Shown here one piece after another: positions 43,701 through 55,310 of a stretch of 64,000 bases of DNA. Origin of the DNA: Bremia lactucae (Eukaryota; Oomycota; Peronosporomycetes; Peronosporales; Peronosporaceae); the NCBI RefSeq assembly GCF_004359215.1, contig NC_090621.1, positions 182,705 through 246,704 on the forward strand. Direction: 5' to 3'. The translations under genes and the position numbers were made by a program. The notes below the pieces were generated by a model. It was given only the letters and a program-made list of their open reading frames with translations. It ran no database searches and was not told the origin of the DNA. Every line of letters begins with the position of its first letter. Positions within the stretch are counted from its first letter, which is position 1.

Positions 43701-44414
43701 CGTTCGTTGACTTTTCAGTACCAAGGGCTGTCAAACTAAAGTCTTGTGCAGTCGTACTAATGTCCGCTGTGGGGCCATCGCATTCAATCGTAAGCCATCC
43801 GTACACTTGTGGATGCTCCAAGAAGCTCGTCAGATGGTTCGTCTTGGACCGTCCACGCGAGACATGCACCGTTATGGATCGTAGCTGTCAAATTATGCAT
43901 GGCTCGAACTTTCTGATCCATGGTAATCCATGGATAACATCAAATTTGTCATTATAATCCAGTACGATGAGATTTTCATCCTACTATTTGCCCTTTAAAG
44001 TGTATTGTATACAACTACACGTTTCTTTTACTAGGACAGATGCGCATGTTGCACTGCCGTCGTCGGCAGAGATATATGGTGCTTGACGACCTTGAGTCTA
44101 CGAACTCTAGCGATTGGCGTCGATTAAAAATGCTCACCTTGAAAGTTATAGTGGCGAATAAAGACCCTAAATTAGTTGTGAGGCATCACCTGGGGAAGTA
44201 CACACAGTATACGTGTGAGAGGATATTCAGCAGATTGTCTTGCGTAACTGAATCAGTGGAGCGCTCCGCAAATACTCACTTCGACCGTTTTCTGAAACGT
44301 TGCCTCGCCTTTCCGATTTTGTGACAGCGTCAGGTCCGCGCCTTTCGCTATTCTTTGCCGTTGGTCGACCGTTTCGCTCATTGTTGTGGCGCTAGGCGTG
44401 AGAGGCAAGCATAG
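40741..44414 (-). mobile_element. Family B fragment: gag tail to integrase (B4)
   Basis: Minus strand. From high to low: gag tail and protease remnant (44330-43930), connector (43869-43564, VYGWLTIECDGPTADISTTA), RT (43480-42850), RNase H (42830-42480: LWSDASDYAIGYALMQYDADG, RVVSYQSCQLQPAEHNYIVH), HHCC (42290-41923: HRGREKILFTVSCDIYWPHQ, CENCQRGKPS), integrase core (41913-41420: VYVDRLGKMIYLA; second and third positions decayed), GPF/Y module (40995-40768: RYNGSFRVLHRQGNAYTIEL). The LTRs are missing; a D LTR abuts the gag side. No intact frame over 150 codons. Confidence 0.7.
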
Positions 44415-44912
44415 TGCAGCGCTGCTATCTCGATTCTTAAGTCAGAGGAAGACTCTTAGACTCAAAGAGTCACTGAATTCGATAAAGAAAATTAAGGTCG
44501 CAACTCAGTGAGTCGTACAAGCTTGCTAAATTACGCCCAATTCAAGAGACTCAATGATTTGTAGAATCAAATGACAACTAGTACCCGAGAGTATATACCT
44601 TAGTAAGGACACAAAAATTCTTACCGATCGAAGAGCAAGCCTTAGGAAGGCACGACACGCCTTATGATCCAAATGGCAACTGAGCTTTATTAAAAGCATT
44701 AACACGTAGAAACCTCACCCGAATCGCTTTTAAAATAGATTTCGGCCACCAGATCTCTATCTGGTGGCTTACACGTGTTTTATCCATATCAAACGAAATT
44801 TGAAGATACCATCTATACTGAATACAATATGGTATTTTTCTCAAAAATGTGAATTCCACCACATTTTCGGTCTACCAACCGAAGTGTAGCTTTCCCCATC
44901 AGACGTTTGACA
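44415..44912 (-). repeat. Family D LTR, minus orientation
   Basis: Aligns in reverse to 52803-53285: ACTCAGTGAGTCGTACAAGC, GACTCAAAGAGTCACTGAAT and the small hairpin CACCAGATCTCTATCTGGTGG (counterpart CCGCCAGATAGAAATCTGGCGG near 52929). Ends AGCGCTGCA. No primer site follows, so it may be a solo LTR. Confidence 0.6.
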
Positions 44913-46117
44913 CTGAGTGTCTACATTCGCTCACAATTTTAAACAGCTAATGTGGTGTCGCGGCTGCTTCAACCGCAATACGTATGTCACCGGGCCTAGA
45001 GCCCATGAAGAGCATGAGCAAATCATCCACAGGGGGCTCGTAACCAGGTTGAGGCCCTTGAAACAGAAACTAAAGCTCATAGTTAACATTGATTTACACC
45101 GCGTAGTGTGGAAGAGCTCCTCCGAGAGGTTGCGATCCGTTGTTTGGTTCTGTGGACCTCTAAGTAAATAAAGCCGAGTACGCTGAACGAGCAGGCTACA
45201 CGCGCCGCTATCCTTGAGTGATACCTTTCACGACTAACTTTGACACCACGTCAGTATTTGACGCGTCTGCGTAATGAAGCACATAGTGCCTCTGTGACCT
45301 CAATGATGAATTTTCGATAGTATTACATCTTGACGGGTCGTAAAACGAAAACTAAGCATCTTCATCTAAAGGGTTGTCGCATTCAAATTGCTTGGTCTAT
45401 TAGAGACTCTGCCCATGCACGGGCGTTCGTTAAGACGAAAAGCTCGCTTAAGTTTTACAAAGCTGAAGACCAGAGGCTAATTATGTGCGGCATATCGTCC
45501 AAGATTCGAAACTAAACCTAGCCAGCACTTGGGAGCTTCAGTTGCTCATTCAACAGTGGATCTAAGCCACTCTGAGGCCAAAAATCCGTCAATCTCCACC
45601 TGTATTGGTGGAAAGCGTCATTTGACGCAAGTTGACTTTAAGCGTCGTGATCAGTAACGTCAACGGCGTAAGTGAAATCTTGCCGAAGTGGTACCTCAAA
45701 CTTTCACGAGTTTTTCGACAAGAGGTTCTCCAGCCACTTGAAGAGATACTGGTATTTACCCTTGCGAAGACGACGCTTATAAAGTTTCTTTACGTGAAAC
45801 TGAAGGTTCTCTCTCTCATCGAGCAACGCAGTAGGGGTCTAAGAAATCAAAGAAGTCTTTCTTGGCTTTCAGACAAAAATAAAAACGATAGATCTAGAAC
45901 TAATTTGCAAAAAAATATTTCGACTCTTATTTGATAAATATTCAGATTCAATACAAAAATGAAACATTAAAAATACAGACCAGGTAAAAATACAGAGACC
46001 ATAGCTTCAAAATTACGCTGGTCTACAATTATTGGGGGGAAACTAGTTACAGCTTCTGATTTTTATTAATTAACTCGAGTTATAGAAATAGCCTTTAGAT
46101 ATTACAATTAAGAACAA
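44913..46117. other. Unassigned region
   Basis: 1.2 kb with short plus-strand frames (44917-45171, 45330-45515, 45632-45934). None shows a domain known to me. 45900-46110 is AT-rich. It may be a decayed element of an unlisted family. Confidence 0.4.
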
Positions 46118-46564
46118 TTAAAGCAACAATAACCGTAGTTTTTCTGCTATGCTTACATAATTTTCATCTATTTGTGGGCAAATTATAACGCCAGAATTTG
46201 TTTTGCAAAGCATGAAATCAGCAATGCTCTCCTTGATTGATAAGTGAATTTCTGCTTTGGGTGCAACTTCTCCGTAAAAAATTTGCTCGAAGAAAGTCCA
46301 CTCTTCACGCAATACAAAGCCCTTTTTGACGTTGAAGCGTCAACAATTTTGCTTAAAGGGCCAGCAGAACATACTGAGGAGGATGTAGCGATCTGCGGCA
46401 CAGTCACCTGGCTCGACGCAAGCCCTTCCAATCCGCATGCGAAGATCCCGATAAGGCTTAAGCAAGCCAACGTAGAAGATTGGGTGTGAATACAGCTTGC
46501 AAGAAAAGTTTAGCGTATATGCTATGCCTTCTTCGCCAAATTCGTATATATTTAGATGAAACAT
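46118..46564 (-). pseudogene. Gypsy integrase C-terminal fragment
   Basis: 46340-46564 minus: AYTLNFSCKLYSHPIFYVGL and LKPYRDLRMRIG, the HPxFYVGLLKPY block of Ty3/gypsy integrase tails. The frame below it (46118-46312) reads REEWTFFEQIFYGEVAPKAE, possibly the following chromodomain region but not convincing. Family not assigned. Confidence 0.5.
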
Positions 46565-47940
46565 GGACGCAATTTGTTTTTATTTAAGTCTTAATATCCG
46601 GAAAAACTACATTTGTAGGTGGATTTTTAGCAGTTAGCAAGCCACGACATAATACGCTTCTGCCCTTAGCATCTGCTTATTTTTTTTGGTCGTCTTGGCT
46701 ATCAGCCCTGTATCACGCAAATGTTTTATGAAGGTCAATCGTTCCGAAAACTGAGTTGCCCGGTCGGAATTGTTCCGATCCCATCCCGCTACTTTTGAAG
46801 CGGCGGTTGCTATGGCGCTATGCGTGGCGTTCGACTTTATGTCACCTCGCGTTAATTCGCAGGAAATGTCGCAGAAGGTCTACAAGCTCGTTATGATCCT
46901 ATAATAGACCGAATCCCATGGATCTAAGCCTCGTTGAGGAAGAAGCAGAATACTTTCAAGCTGTGGAACAGCATAGAAACATCTGTAGATGTTATATGTG
47001 CGGGAGTACTAATTACTTACGCCCGGCTTGTTCGTTGCGCAACCCGCGCAAAGCTCGTAAGATCCATAACCTGACCTTATACCAGAAATCTGGTGCGGTG
47101 CCGAAAAACGTTAGTACTGAGTAGAGGTAGGGCGTCCTACCGGGAAAAGCTTCCTAAAGTTCCTTTAAACTTACGTATTAAGGTTTTGGACTTTGACAGA
47201 ACGGAACGCTGTCTTGTCCTTGACCTGGATTCGAGATATGATCTCGACCTTAGTAAATCCTGGCTTAAACGCCATGGGCCATGTATTAATTAGGGGTCAA
47301 AGAACTTACGCAAAGCGGCAATGTTAGTAGCGAAGCTTTTGAGTGTCATTAATCCAACTTTCTAGAAAAAAACAACGTCATTGGTGTGAGCCGCTGACGG
47401 AATCTGTCAGTGTGTTAGACATTGCAATGTCCGAGTTGCTTAACTCCAATATTCAAAACATTAATTTTGAGCGCGGCTCATTATTTCTTGCTAAAAACGG
47501 CGGGTATGATTCACGTAGCATTGTCACCGAATGCTGAAGGATTGTGGGTCTAGGGTTGAGTCAATAAGGAATTTATATTGCACGTGGAGCAGCAGTTTAA
47601 GCCCACCTAGTAAGGTCATTCGTGGTGGCACCAAACTGAGTGTCAGTTGGAATGCTGCTGGCAATTTGGCCAGGCATTCCTGGCTAGGCCCGTTGGATGC
47701 ACGAAAATTTCACGTAAACGGTCACAAGGCAAGAAGGTTTAATTACGTAACTCCTCGTCGGATATCGGACTTGACATCGAGACCGCAGAGACCAAGGTCG
47801 GATACTGCAAGATGCGAGGCGATTCTTACTTCACAGAGTGATATCAGCAAAAAGTTCTATACGCTTGTTAATAGGGTCACTGGTACTGTCGAGGAAATGT
47901 TAGCCTTAAAGCAATCTTTTCGTGCATGCTCTGTTTGAGC
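46565..47940 (+). pseudogene. Family D gag tail and protease (D2)
   Basis: Homologous to 53950-55250. Gag end AVAMALCVAFDFMSPRVNSQ; MDLSLVEEEAEYFQAVEQH at 46918; knuckle CYMCGSTNYLRPAC at 46990-47031 with Tyr in place of His; protease end LDFDRTERCLVLDLDSRYDL at 47160-47240; connector GGTKLSVSWNAAG near 47610-47650. The protease DSGA segment is deleted between 47125 and 47150. Confidence 0.6.
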
Positions 47941-49935
47941 TAGACGAATTGTCTATCAATGAGTTTAGCCAGGCCTTAAAGGCCTCGCTAAATTCAGGCA
48001 ACTTATCTGAGTTGGTGGTTATTCGACCAACTTTTGAGTTTATCTCATCATCGCTTCTGGATGAAGCCGTCCTAGAGTAAACGAAGGCAGCACATAGTGC
48101 GCGGAGTAGGTTGTCGACCCTTAACGATTCCACGTGTCACTCTTTTCCTTAGTTAAGGAATTCCAAGAAGTGGTATTACCAGTCCACCATCTGTTTTAGT
48201 TGTACGTCATGACATGGACTTAGTTCCAGGAACCAAACTCTGTGTTACACGACAGTGGCCTTTGCCAAAGGATCAGTATAAAGTCACTGACGATTTCTTT
48301 CGTGCTAAACACGAAGCTGCAATGATACGCGAGAGTAAATCTCTTCATTCAACACCAACATATTGTATCAGAAAGTTAAATGGTAATTAGCGAATTGTAC
48401 ATGCATATAACAATCTTGATTTGCTTTTACTTCTACCAGCGCAGACTCAAGTGCACTGAACATCGTACATCGTACATCCCACCATTGCTATGAAGAACAT
48501 CCATTCCTCGAAAGGATTTCTTCAGAACAATATGGTAGAATGAACGATGTACAGTGCACGTTACTTAGTCCATGATTATTAACAGCTGCTCATAAGAGCG
48601 AGTGTATTTCGTCTCCAGCAATTAGCACCCCAAGCGGTATGCTTGGGAGTGGCTGATTATGTCCCAAGGGCTTTCCAGTGTCCCGGCTACGTTTAATTGT
48701 CCAGTGACGAAACTGTCCACTCTTATTGAGGTTATGCACATACTTTATTTTATGACAATTTTGTCCATAGTCGTGTATAGCAGGGTCGGTCGGATGTGAA
48801 AAACCACATATACCATATGCGAGCAGTGTCTAATTACATGCATGCAAATAAAACGTATGCCAATGCTTTTAATGCATCTTCGGCGCACACGAAAACAAAT
48901 CCTTGGGTGTTTATGGGAAGCGTAGCCGAAAGGCGGATCCCGCTAAGGCCAAAGCGACAGTTGATTGGCTGGTTTCGAAAGTGAAAAGATTTGAGTTATT
49001 GGTTAAGCATAGCCAATTCCTTAAATAGGTACAAATGAGATTACACTGATGTGGCTCGGCCATTATCCAATCTCCTTAAAAATATGCGGAGTGGTGTTAG
49101 ATGAGCACCGAAAACGACGCCGTTAAGTAGTCTCATTCAGGCTTCGATGGTAGCTCTACCGAATCTTGATCGGCCTTTCAGTGTCGCCCGTGACGCATCT
49201 GATTTTACCATAGGCAGTGCTCTGTTATAAACTGATCAGGATGGGCGAGAATGCGTCATTGCGTCTAAGTCTAGGCAAATTAAATTTGCAGAATAGAATG
49301 GTCCAGTTCATAAAAAAGAGCTACTTGCCATGTAGTATGACCACATAAAATTTTGAGCTCATATGCTTGGCTCTAAGCCTTTTGTGATCGATACAGATCA
49401 TGCGTCTTTACGCACCGCTACAAAGTCGCCCCATCCCATCATGAGAATGGCTCGATGCTTTTTAATCCTTGCTGAATATAACTTTGGGGTGAAGTATAGC
49501 CTATAAAGCAAAATGCTTTGGCTGATGCTTTGTCGCCCATGCCAGATTATGAGCTTGCAAATATTACTACTATAACGTGGCCAAGCACTGACTTAATTCG
49601 CTCGGCATATGCCAAGGACGATCAATCTGTAGTTTTGCAACGAGTTCTTGCGAACAATGAGTCTAAATATCGAGCATGAAATTGTCGCCCACGATTGACT
49701 GCAAGCTTGCAGCGATACTCGCTCTATAATGGTGTTTTGCATTATTGAACAGATGCGGTGGACCCATATCGAATCCTTATGAGGCACATGACACTATTTT
49801 AGTGGTCAGCTCAGCGAGCTACATTTATTGGTGGTCTAAACGTTACAAAAGGGTAAGCACATATGTTCGCACATGCAAACTTGCCAACGCGTTAAACGTA
49901 GGTTTATGCGCCACTGCGTATTAAACGTGAATTCT
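47941..49935 (+). pseudogene. Family D pol: RT, RNase H, integrase start (D2)
   Basis: RT from about 48240 (TRQWPLPKDQYKVTDDFFRA, RIVHAYNNLD), with the polymerase box near 48745 reduced to FYDN followed by FVHSR. RNase H 49160-49520 (FSVARDASDFTIGSAL, ALRTATKSPHP-type). HHCC remnant 49750-49930 (CKLANAL). A 100-bp part around 48440-48560 is rearranged. Truncated at 49935 by the antisense copy 4. Confidence 0.6.
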
Positions 49936-50892
49936 CATCACATGCTGATCTGAAATAGTCTATTCAAAGTTTTAGCCTTTTGGAACACTAAAGATACTTC
50001 AATCAGACATCGTGCAGAGCCACTCAGCCGCGAGACTTGACTTTCCAGACTCTTGATCCGTCGTTCAGCAGCGCTCAGAGCCTGCGACTGAACAATAGCG
50101 GGATAGACTGCCGCGAGAAGGTGTGAGAAATCGCCGATTCTATCGGGAGCTGCCTGCACTAAAGCGTACTACTGAGAACCAACGCTTCCTTGTTCAAAAG
50201 TTTTGCTTCAAGAGTGACGCCTTCAACGAGGCTGTTCGGATTAAGTTGGTATAAGTTGTGTGCCGCCAGCCGCAAAGTCGGGTTCTAATACAACTGGCTT
50301 GTTACCCCAAATTGACACATCCACATTCCGTCGGTAAAGCTTTACGATTAGAATCTTCTGCGTCAAACCCATTATGTATGATGATCCGAACAACAGAAGC
50401 TGGGGTTTTGCTCAGCTGAGAAGCAACTGCACCTCAATGGGCAGTGGTCTCACGAAAGATCGCTGCGCTAGCTAGCGCAGACGACGAAACAATTGCCGCA
50501 TTGACTTAAGGCAATTTTGCATTTGCATCATTGGGAGTCTACATATTAAGAGCAATAGGTGAAGTTTAGATGGGCAATATTGTTCCATCATCCTTCCCAA
50601 TTAGCTCGCTGAACTCATCACTACTGTGAGGTATTGGCAGCAGTGTCGACTCATTGTGGTAAAAAAGAGCGACGGAACTACGTCCACGCAGCAAAAGTGG
50701 GATGGGTCAAAAGTGGGATGGGTCATTAAGTCCAATTAACAGTGCGACATAGCAGCATGAGCTTTCGGCGTTGTAACTGTGGCACTACGCGAAGGCGGCA
50801 TTTTATCGCTGCGACGTGCACTTCGTGCATGGTTGTGTGGATTTTTTGCAGACGACTCATCAGCTTTGCCCCTCTTAGGTGGCATGTCAGGT
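49936..50892 (-). pseudogene. Antisense gene of family A, copy 4
   Basis: Minus strand. Starts MPPKRGKADESSAKNPH at 50892, 126 bp inside the LTR that begins at 51019, as in copy 1. Then SDEFSELIGKDDGTILPI near 50560-50630, VSSSALASAAI near 50470, GGTQLIPT near 50260, and QAAPDRIGDFSHLLAAVYP, VQSQALSAAERRIKSLESQV at 49990-50159. Several stops. The sense element (plus) has lost its gag-pol; D2 abuts instead. Confidence 0.5.
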
Positions 50893-51004
50893 GCCGTACT
50901 AAATGTCACTGAAAGTCGTTGAGAGGCTAAAAGCGGCGCATAAGCAGTTTGCTATCCTTCTTTTCCTCTCGTTGACGAATTTACAAAATTTAAAAATCGC
51001 TCGT

Positions 51005-51018
51005 TAAGAGGGAGGTGG
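51005..51018 (+). other. Polypurine tract of an A element
   Basis: TAAGAGGGAGGTGG directly before the LTR start at 51019. Counterpart of CCACCACC at 18839-18846 on the other strand. Confidence 0.55.
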
Positions 51019-51508
51019 TGTAACGGGCTAAAGTTGTCCAATGTTACACAAACCCATGAAGTACACTTTGTGTACTTAACGGGATGGTCAAGAACCGTAT
51101 GCCACTTAAGTGTGGTCCACATAGTGATCCACCCTTGTGTATGTGATGCACAAAGGTGTATTCTTATTGAAAGGATGACGGCTAACGTCATCCACGATAC
51201 GAGGTGTTCAGAATAATACGCTCACAATGTAGGGGTGCACAGTCGCAGAGGTGGCATCTATTAATTGGTTAAACGATCATTTATAACTCGATTAAAAATA
51301 AACTAGTTTCAAAACTACTTCTCAGTGAACAAGTGCGCACGTGAAGCCGGATTTCCGCTTCCGTGACGACACTTGTCCTAAGGTACTGCTTACGCGCCCA
51401 CGAACTACCTCACTGCACGTGAGAGAAGACGGTCAAACCACCATTTTCAATGTGCTTGAAGGTGTGTGCTTGAGTAGACCATGGCTGCTATAGAAGCGCC
51501 CACCAACA
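51019..51508 (+). repeat. Family A LTR, complete
   Basis: Starts TGTAACGGGCTAAAGTTG and ends GCGCCCACCAACA, 490 bp. The most complete A LTR in plus orientation, so useful as the family reference. It is the 3' LTR of an element of which only the antisense gene remains. Confidence 0.8.
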
Positions 51509-51830
51509 TTTATAAACACACGAATTTAGCTAAAACTAACCAAAGAGGTTTGGTGTGAGCCATGGTGTGTCTGAATTAAACCTTGGAATGATCGTAATAC
51601 GATGGGGCTCTAAAGCCAAAATTTGAATATTTTATTTCTCGTAGTTGCCTTAGGTTTTGATCATTCGTTATTTGGCAAAGCTACACACACCTTTACTATC
51701 TGTACGCACCAGACTAATAGCTAATCAGAACGCATAATTATATGAATGAATATGTGTTCCTAAGCTAATCAGAACGCATAAGAATATAAATACACCCCGT
51801 GTCCCATTGCTAACTAAAGCCTGGTATATT
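51509..51830 (+). other. CRN 3' flank remnant with a short repeat
   Basis: AGGTTTGGTGTGAGCCATGG, AATGATCGTAATACGATGG, TTCTCGTAGTTGCCTTAGGT and TCATTCGTTATTTGGCAAAG match 62865-62990 and 9618-9720. CTAATCAGAACGCATAA occurs twice (about 51722 and 51765), and the block ends with ACACCCCGTGTCCC as at 9832. No coding sequence. Confidence 0.65.
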
Positions 51831-52802
51831 ATAATCTTATTGCGTATTAGAAGCCTTAATTAGATCGAAGACATAGCGTTTTCCTAGGCCATAGAGTCAA
51901 ATCAAACGTTTTAATTACGAACACAAGAATGAGGCTCGCTTTGTTGTCACGCTTGTTTGTGATACGATTGGGATTGGTTATCGTTCGGAGCAAGTGACAA
52001 TTCTTACACTCACCAAGCTAAAAAAAAAATTTTAAAGCGGCTTCTTCACTTTTATGTTCCAAGTGAGCCATCATGTGCAAAGTACTGTCTGTCGATCGCT
52101 CTCAAGGTCAGCCTTATGACTTTATACTGCTATCAATGGTGAGCAGTAAGCCGTGCGCAGAAGGCTTTTAAGATGTACGTTTTCTTCGACAGCTTTCTCT
52201 TGCGCGCGTCTAAAAATCTACGTTGTGGGATGCTGCGTAATACTAGAGGGTTTGCGGGAGCTTAAGCCGTTTGCCTCCAATTTGCTGTCACTCGCCGGAA
52301 ACCGAGATGACGGAAAGCTTTGTAGCTCGCGCTGGTGCCAATTTGTGAGTGGCTGCAGCCGTATCTGCAGTGAAAAAGCGTCAGGCCAAAGAAAGTAACA
52401 TCGTCTATGTTTCGACTACCAGCAGCCGGAAGGGGTTGTATAAGGGCTACAAAATTAGATGAAAACTGCATTTTTCAATAACGTCATTTTTTTAAGCTAG
52501 CGCAAACACTTTGACAGGCTAAAATTCTTCAGAAAAACGTATTTGTCTCCTCTCTAGAAGCACCACGAGACCAGCCTGTTGAAAGATGCTTCTATAAAAT
52601 ACACTAGAGCGCGTGATGCTGTTGTCTGCGACCGGGGCAGTATTTATCTGCAGTGTGAAAAAAAGTTTTTGTTTATCACAATGATTCGATTTGGTGTGAG
52701 TGCCTTCTTACAACGTTTGAGGAAATGCAAAACGTCTGACATTGTTTAGGTGCACTAATACCCATTACATCCAAATAAGATGATAAACTGCACATGTCGT
52801 TT
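51831..52802. other. Unassigned region
   Basis: Nearly 1 kb with no recognised domain. A plus frame of 81 codons (52153-52398) and its minus shadow (52262-52471) lack any familiar motif. Base composition is less AT-rich than the LTRs. It may be unique sequence or an old element. Confidence 0.4.
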
Positions 52803-53285
52803 AATGGGACACACATCGGTTGGAGAACCGTTGTTGTGGTACATTTGCTTATAAGTAAAATACCCTATTATCTAATTTCAAAATAGTGTTACTTAAATCC
52901 CATTTATTATGGGTCACAAATGTGGTCACCGCCAGATAGAAATCTGGCGGCCAAAATTTATTTCTAATTAGCTAGGTAAGTTTTTCGATTTAAATAATTA
53001 AATAAAGTGCAGTTCCCCCCTTTTGGTCTTCTTAAAGCGTTTAGTGCCTTCCTAAGGCTTGCGCATTGATCTGTAAGAGATAGAATCCTTTCTAAGGTAT
53101 ATAATCTCGGGCGCTATTTGCCACTTGGTTCTACGAACCCCTGGATCCCTTGAACCAGGATTCCTTAAGCTTTAATAGCTTGTACGACTCCCTGAGTTGT
53201 TAAATCCATTAATTCAATAGAACAAAGTGACTCTCTGAGTCTGAAAGTCTTCCTTTGACTTTAGGAGCGAGGTAGCTCCGCTACA
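52803..53285 (+). repeat. Family D LTR
   Basis: From about TGGGACACACATCGG to AGCTCCGCTACA, with the internal hairpin CCGCCAGATAGAAATCTGGCGG. The right edge is firm because CCTGGTAGCACTTGTAG (primer site) follows. The left edge is approximate. Confidence 0.6.
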
Positions 53286-53344
53286 CCTGGTAGCACTTGT
53301 AGTCAATCTACGCCTGAGTCTTTACAAGACTAAACCTCACGAAA

Positions 53345-54250
53345 ATGGAAGAGGTTTCAGAATTGTCAGTAGCTCAACGCGCCGCCTATGACAAGCTTAA
53401 AACCTTATTTGGGCTTGAGCACGAGAAATTTATTAGTTCTCAGGGACCAGAGGTCCTACATGAAAGGCTTCAAGCCTTCATGCGGTACGAAACCATCCTG
53501 ATCGGTCAGGTACAGGACCACTTAGCGGTATCTATGCCAACTCGGTACATCTTTGTACCTGACTCAGAGCCGAGGGCTCGCTCTCTACTGTAATGTGAAG
53601 ACATTTGAGGGAAAAGAGGGAGAAAATTTTCCTTTTGAATTAAGCAGATGGAAATGTCCATTGATTTAGTCTTTTTTTTTTAACAGAACGGCAAAAGCTG
53701 GCTATGGCCATTTCCAAACTTAAAGGTAGAGCCATGGAGTGGACACTATCGTGCAGCACGTCGATAAACGACGCTTTTCCCTCATGTTTGCACCGCCTGA
53801 TCAGGCGATTCGGATGCGAGCACGACTCCAAGCCACTCGACAGGGTAAAAAGAACCCTAGGGGACTTTGTCGGGGAGTTGAGAACTCTCATTGCATCTAT
53901 GCATCAAGACCCGGTTCAAAAGCAATTGTAATAACCATCTTTATGGGGGGTCTAAATGAGGGCGTTGCCCGGACGGAATTATTCCGATCTTATCCGGCTA
54001 CGTTCGAAGAGGCAGTGGCCATAGCGCTACGCGCCGAGTTTGACTTTAAGTCTGCTCGCGTTAGCACGCCTGTTTACCGAACAGGCTCTTCGAGCTCATG
54101 GGTTCCGTCTAATAGAGCCGAACCTATGGATTCAAGCCTCGTTGAGGAAGTAGAAGAGGCTCTTTAAGCTGTTGAACAGCATAAGACCGTCCGTAGATGT
54201 TATATGTGCCGAAGCAAGAAATATTTACGTCCGGCCTGCCCTCTTCCATA
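53345..54250 (+). pseudogene. Gag of D3
   Basis: Starts MEEVSELSVAQRAAYDKLK at 53345, after a short leader. Blocks: FISSQGPEVLHERLQAFMR, ILIGQVQDHLAVSMPTRYI; then in other frames MFAPPDQAIRMRARLQATR and AEPMDSSLVEEVEEAL (53739-54167). The nucleocapsid knuckle CYMCRSKKYLRPAC (54198-54239) has Tyr at the His position. A stop near 53591 and at least two frameshifts. Confidence 0.7.
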
Positions 54251-54469
54251 TCCGCGTAAGGCTCGAAAGAGCTGTAACTCCAACCTATACCAGAGATCTG
54301 GTACGATGCGAAAAAAGGTCGATACCCAGTAAGTGCGGGGCGCCCTACTGGGGAAGACCTAGGCTCTGTTGGACTTCAAAGAGGTGAGAATCACCAGAAC
54401 CTAGCTCCAAATAGCTCGGTGCCTAATGGCGCGGGGTGAGAGTACAAGCCTGGCTTGCTAGTCGCTCAA

Positions 54470-55070
54470 GCGACTGTGAAGAGCTTGATAAGCCATGGTC
54501 AATTTTAATTGACTCAGGAGCGTCTTACAATTATGCTCGTTGCTTTTCCCTTGAAGGAAGTCAATAATACGTCGAGGTGCTTAAAACGCATGCAAGCGAT
54601 ACAATTACTGGTCGTTTAGCGACTGGGACTCGTGTCACTTTTCCTAACTTTCCCTTGAATTTATGTATAAAGTTTCTGGACTTTGACAGTATGGAACGCT
54701 GTCTCGTCCTTGATTCGGATTCGAGATATCTCATCCTTGGTATAGCCTGGCTTGAACGCCATGAGCCATGTATCGATTGGAGGGCTAAGACCTTAGGCGC
54801 TACGCGCAATGTTGCAAGCAAAGTCTTGAAAAGTCATAAACCCACCTTTGCTAGGCAACAGAAGCGCTATTGGCGCAGATCATTGAGTAAGTCTGTCGGT
54901 GTTTTAGACATTGGAATGTCAGAGTCAATAAACTCCAATGTTGAAATCATTAATTTGGAGCGCGACTCAGTAGAAGGACGTGGAACGGCACGTACTACGT
55001 CGAGTGGCACTCGTTGTAATAACGATTCCCTGAATGCTGAAGGCATTGTTGGCCTAAGGCCGAATCATTA
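54470..55070 (+). pseudogene. Aspartic protease of D3
   Basis: LIDSGASYNYARCF carries the active site DSGA at 54511-54522, intact. One frameshift near 54565 leads into the long frame 54577-55071: ASDTITGRLATGTRVTFPNF, FLDFDSMERCLVLDSDSRYL, ILGIAWLERHEPCIDW (flap and C-terminal block). Cleaves Gag-Pol during maturation in a working element. Confidence 0.7.
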
Positions 55071-55310
55071 AGGGTGCAATATCCCTGATATACGTGGAGT
55101 GGCACGTCTAAGTCCACCAAGTATGGTCGGCCGAGGTGGCATCATTCTGAGTGTCAGTAGTGACACTGTTGGCGGTTCGCCAGGACCTCAAGGGTGCAAT
55201 ATCCCTGAGATACGTGGAGTGGCACGTCTAAGTCCACCGAGTGTGGTCGGCCGAGGTGGCACCATACTGAGTGTCAATAGTGAGACTATTGGTGATTCGC
55301 CAGGGTATTT
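55071..55310 (+). repeat. 120-bp direct tandem duplication in the D3 connector
   Basis: AGGGTGCAATATCCCTGA starts at 55071 and again at 55191, an exact 120-bp period (40 codons, frame kept). Both units encode RGVARLSPPSxVGRGG. D2 (47580-47650) has one unit only, so the duplication arose in D3 or its direct parent. Confidence 0.85.

Noticed and set aside
44913..46117. DNA transposon
   Set aside because: I looked for a DDE transposase signature and terminal inverted repeats and could not find either.
52153..52398. Possible small unique gene
   Set aside because: 81 codons without motif, with an equally long frame on the other strand; no support beyond length.
55071..55310. CRISPR-like or satellite repeat
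   Set aside because: Only two units, both coding and in frame; a simple tandem duplication in pol.
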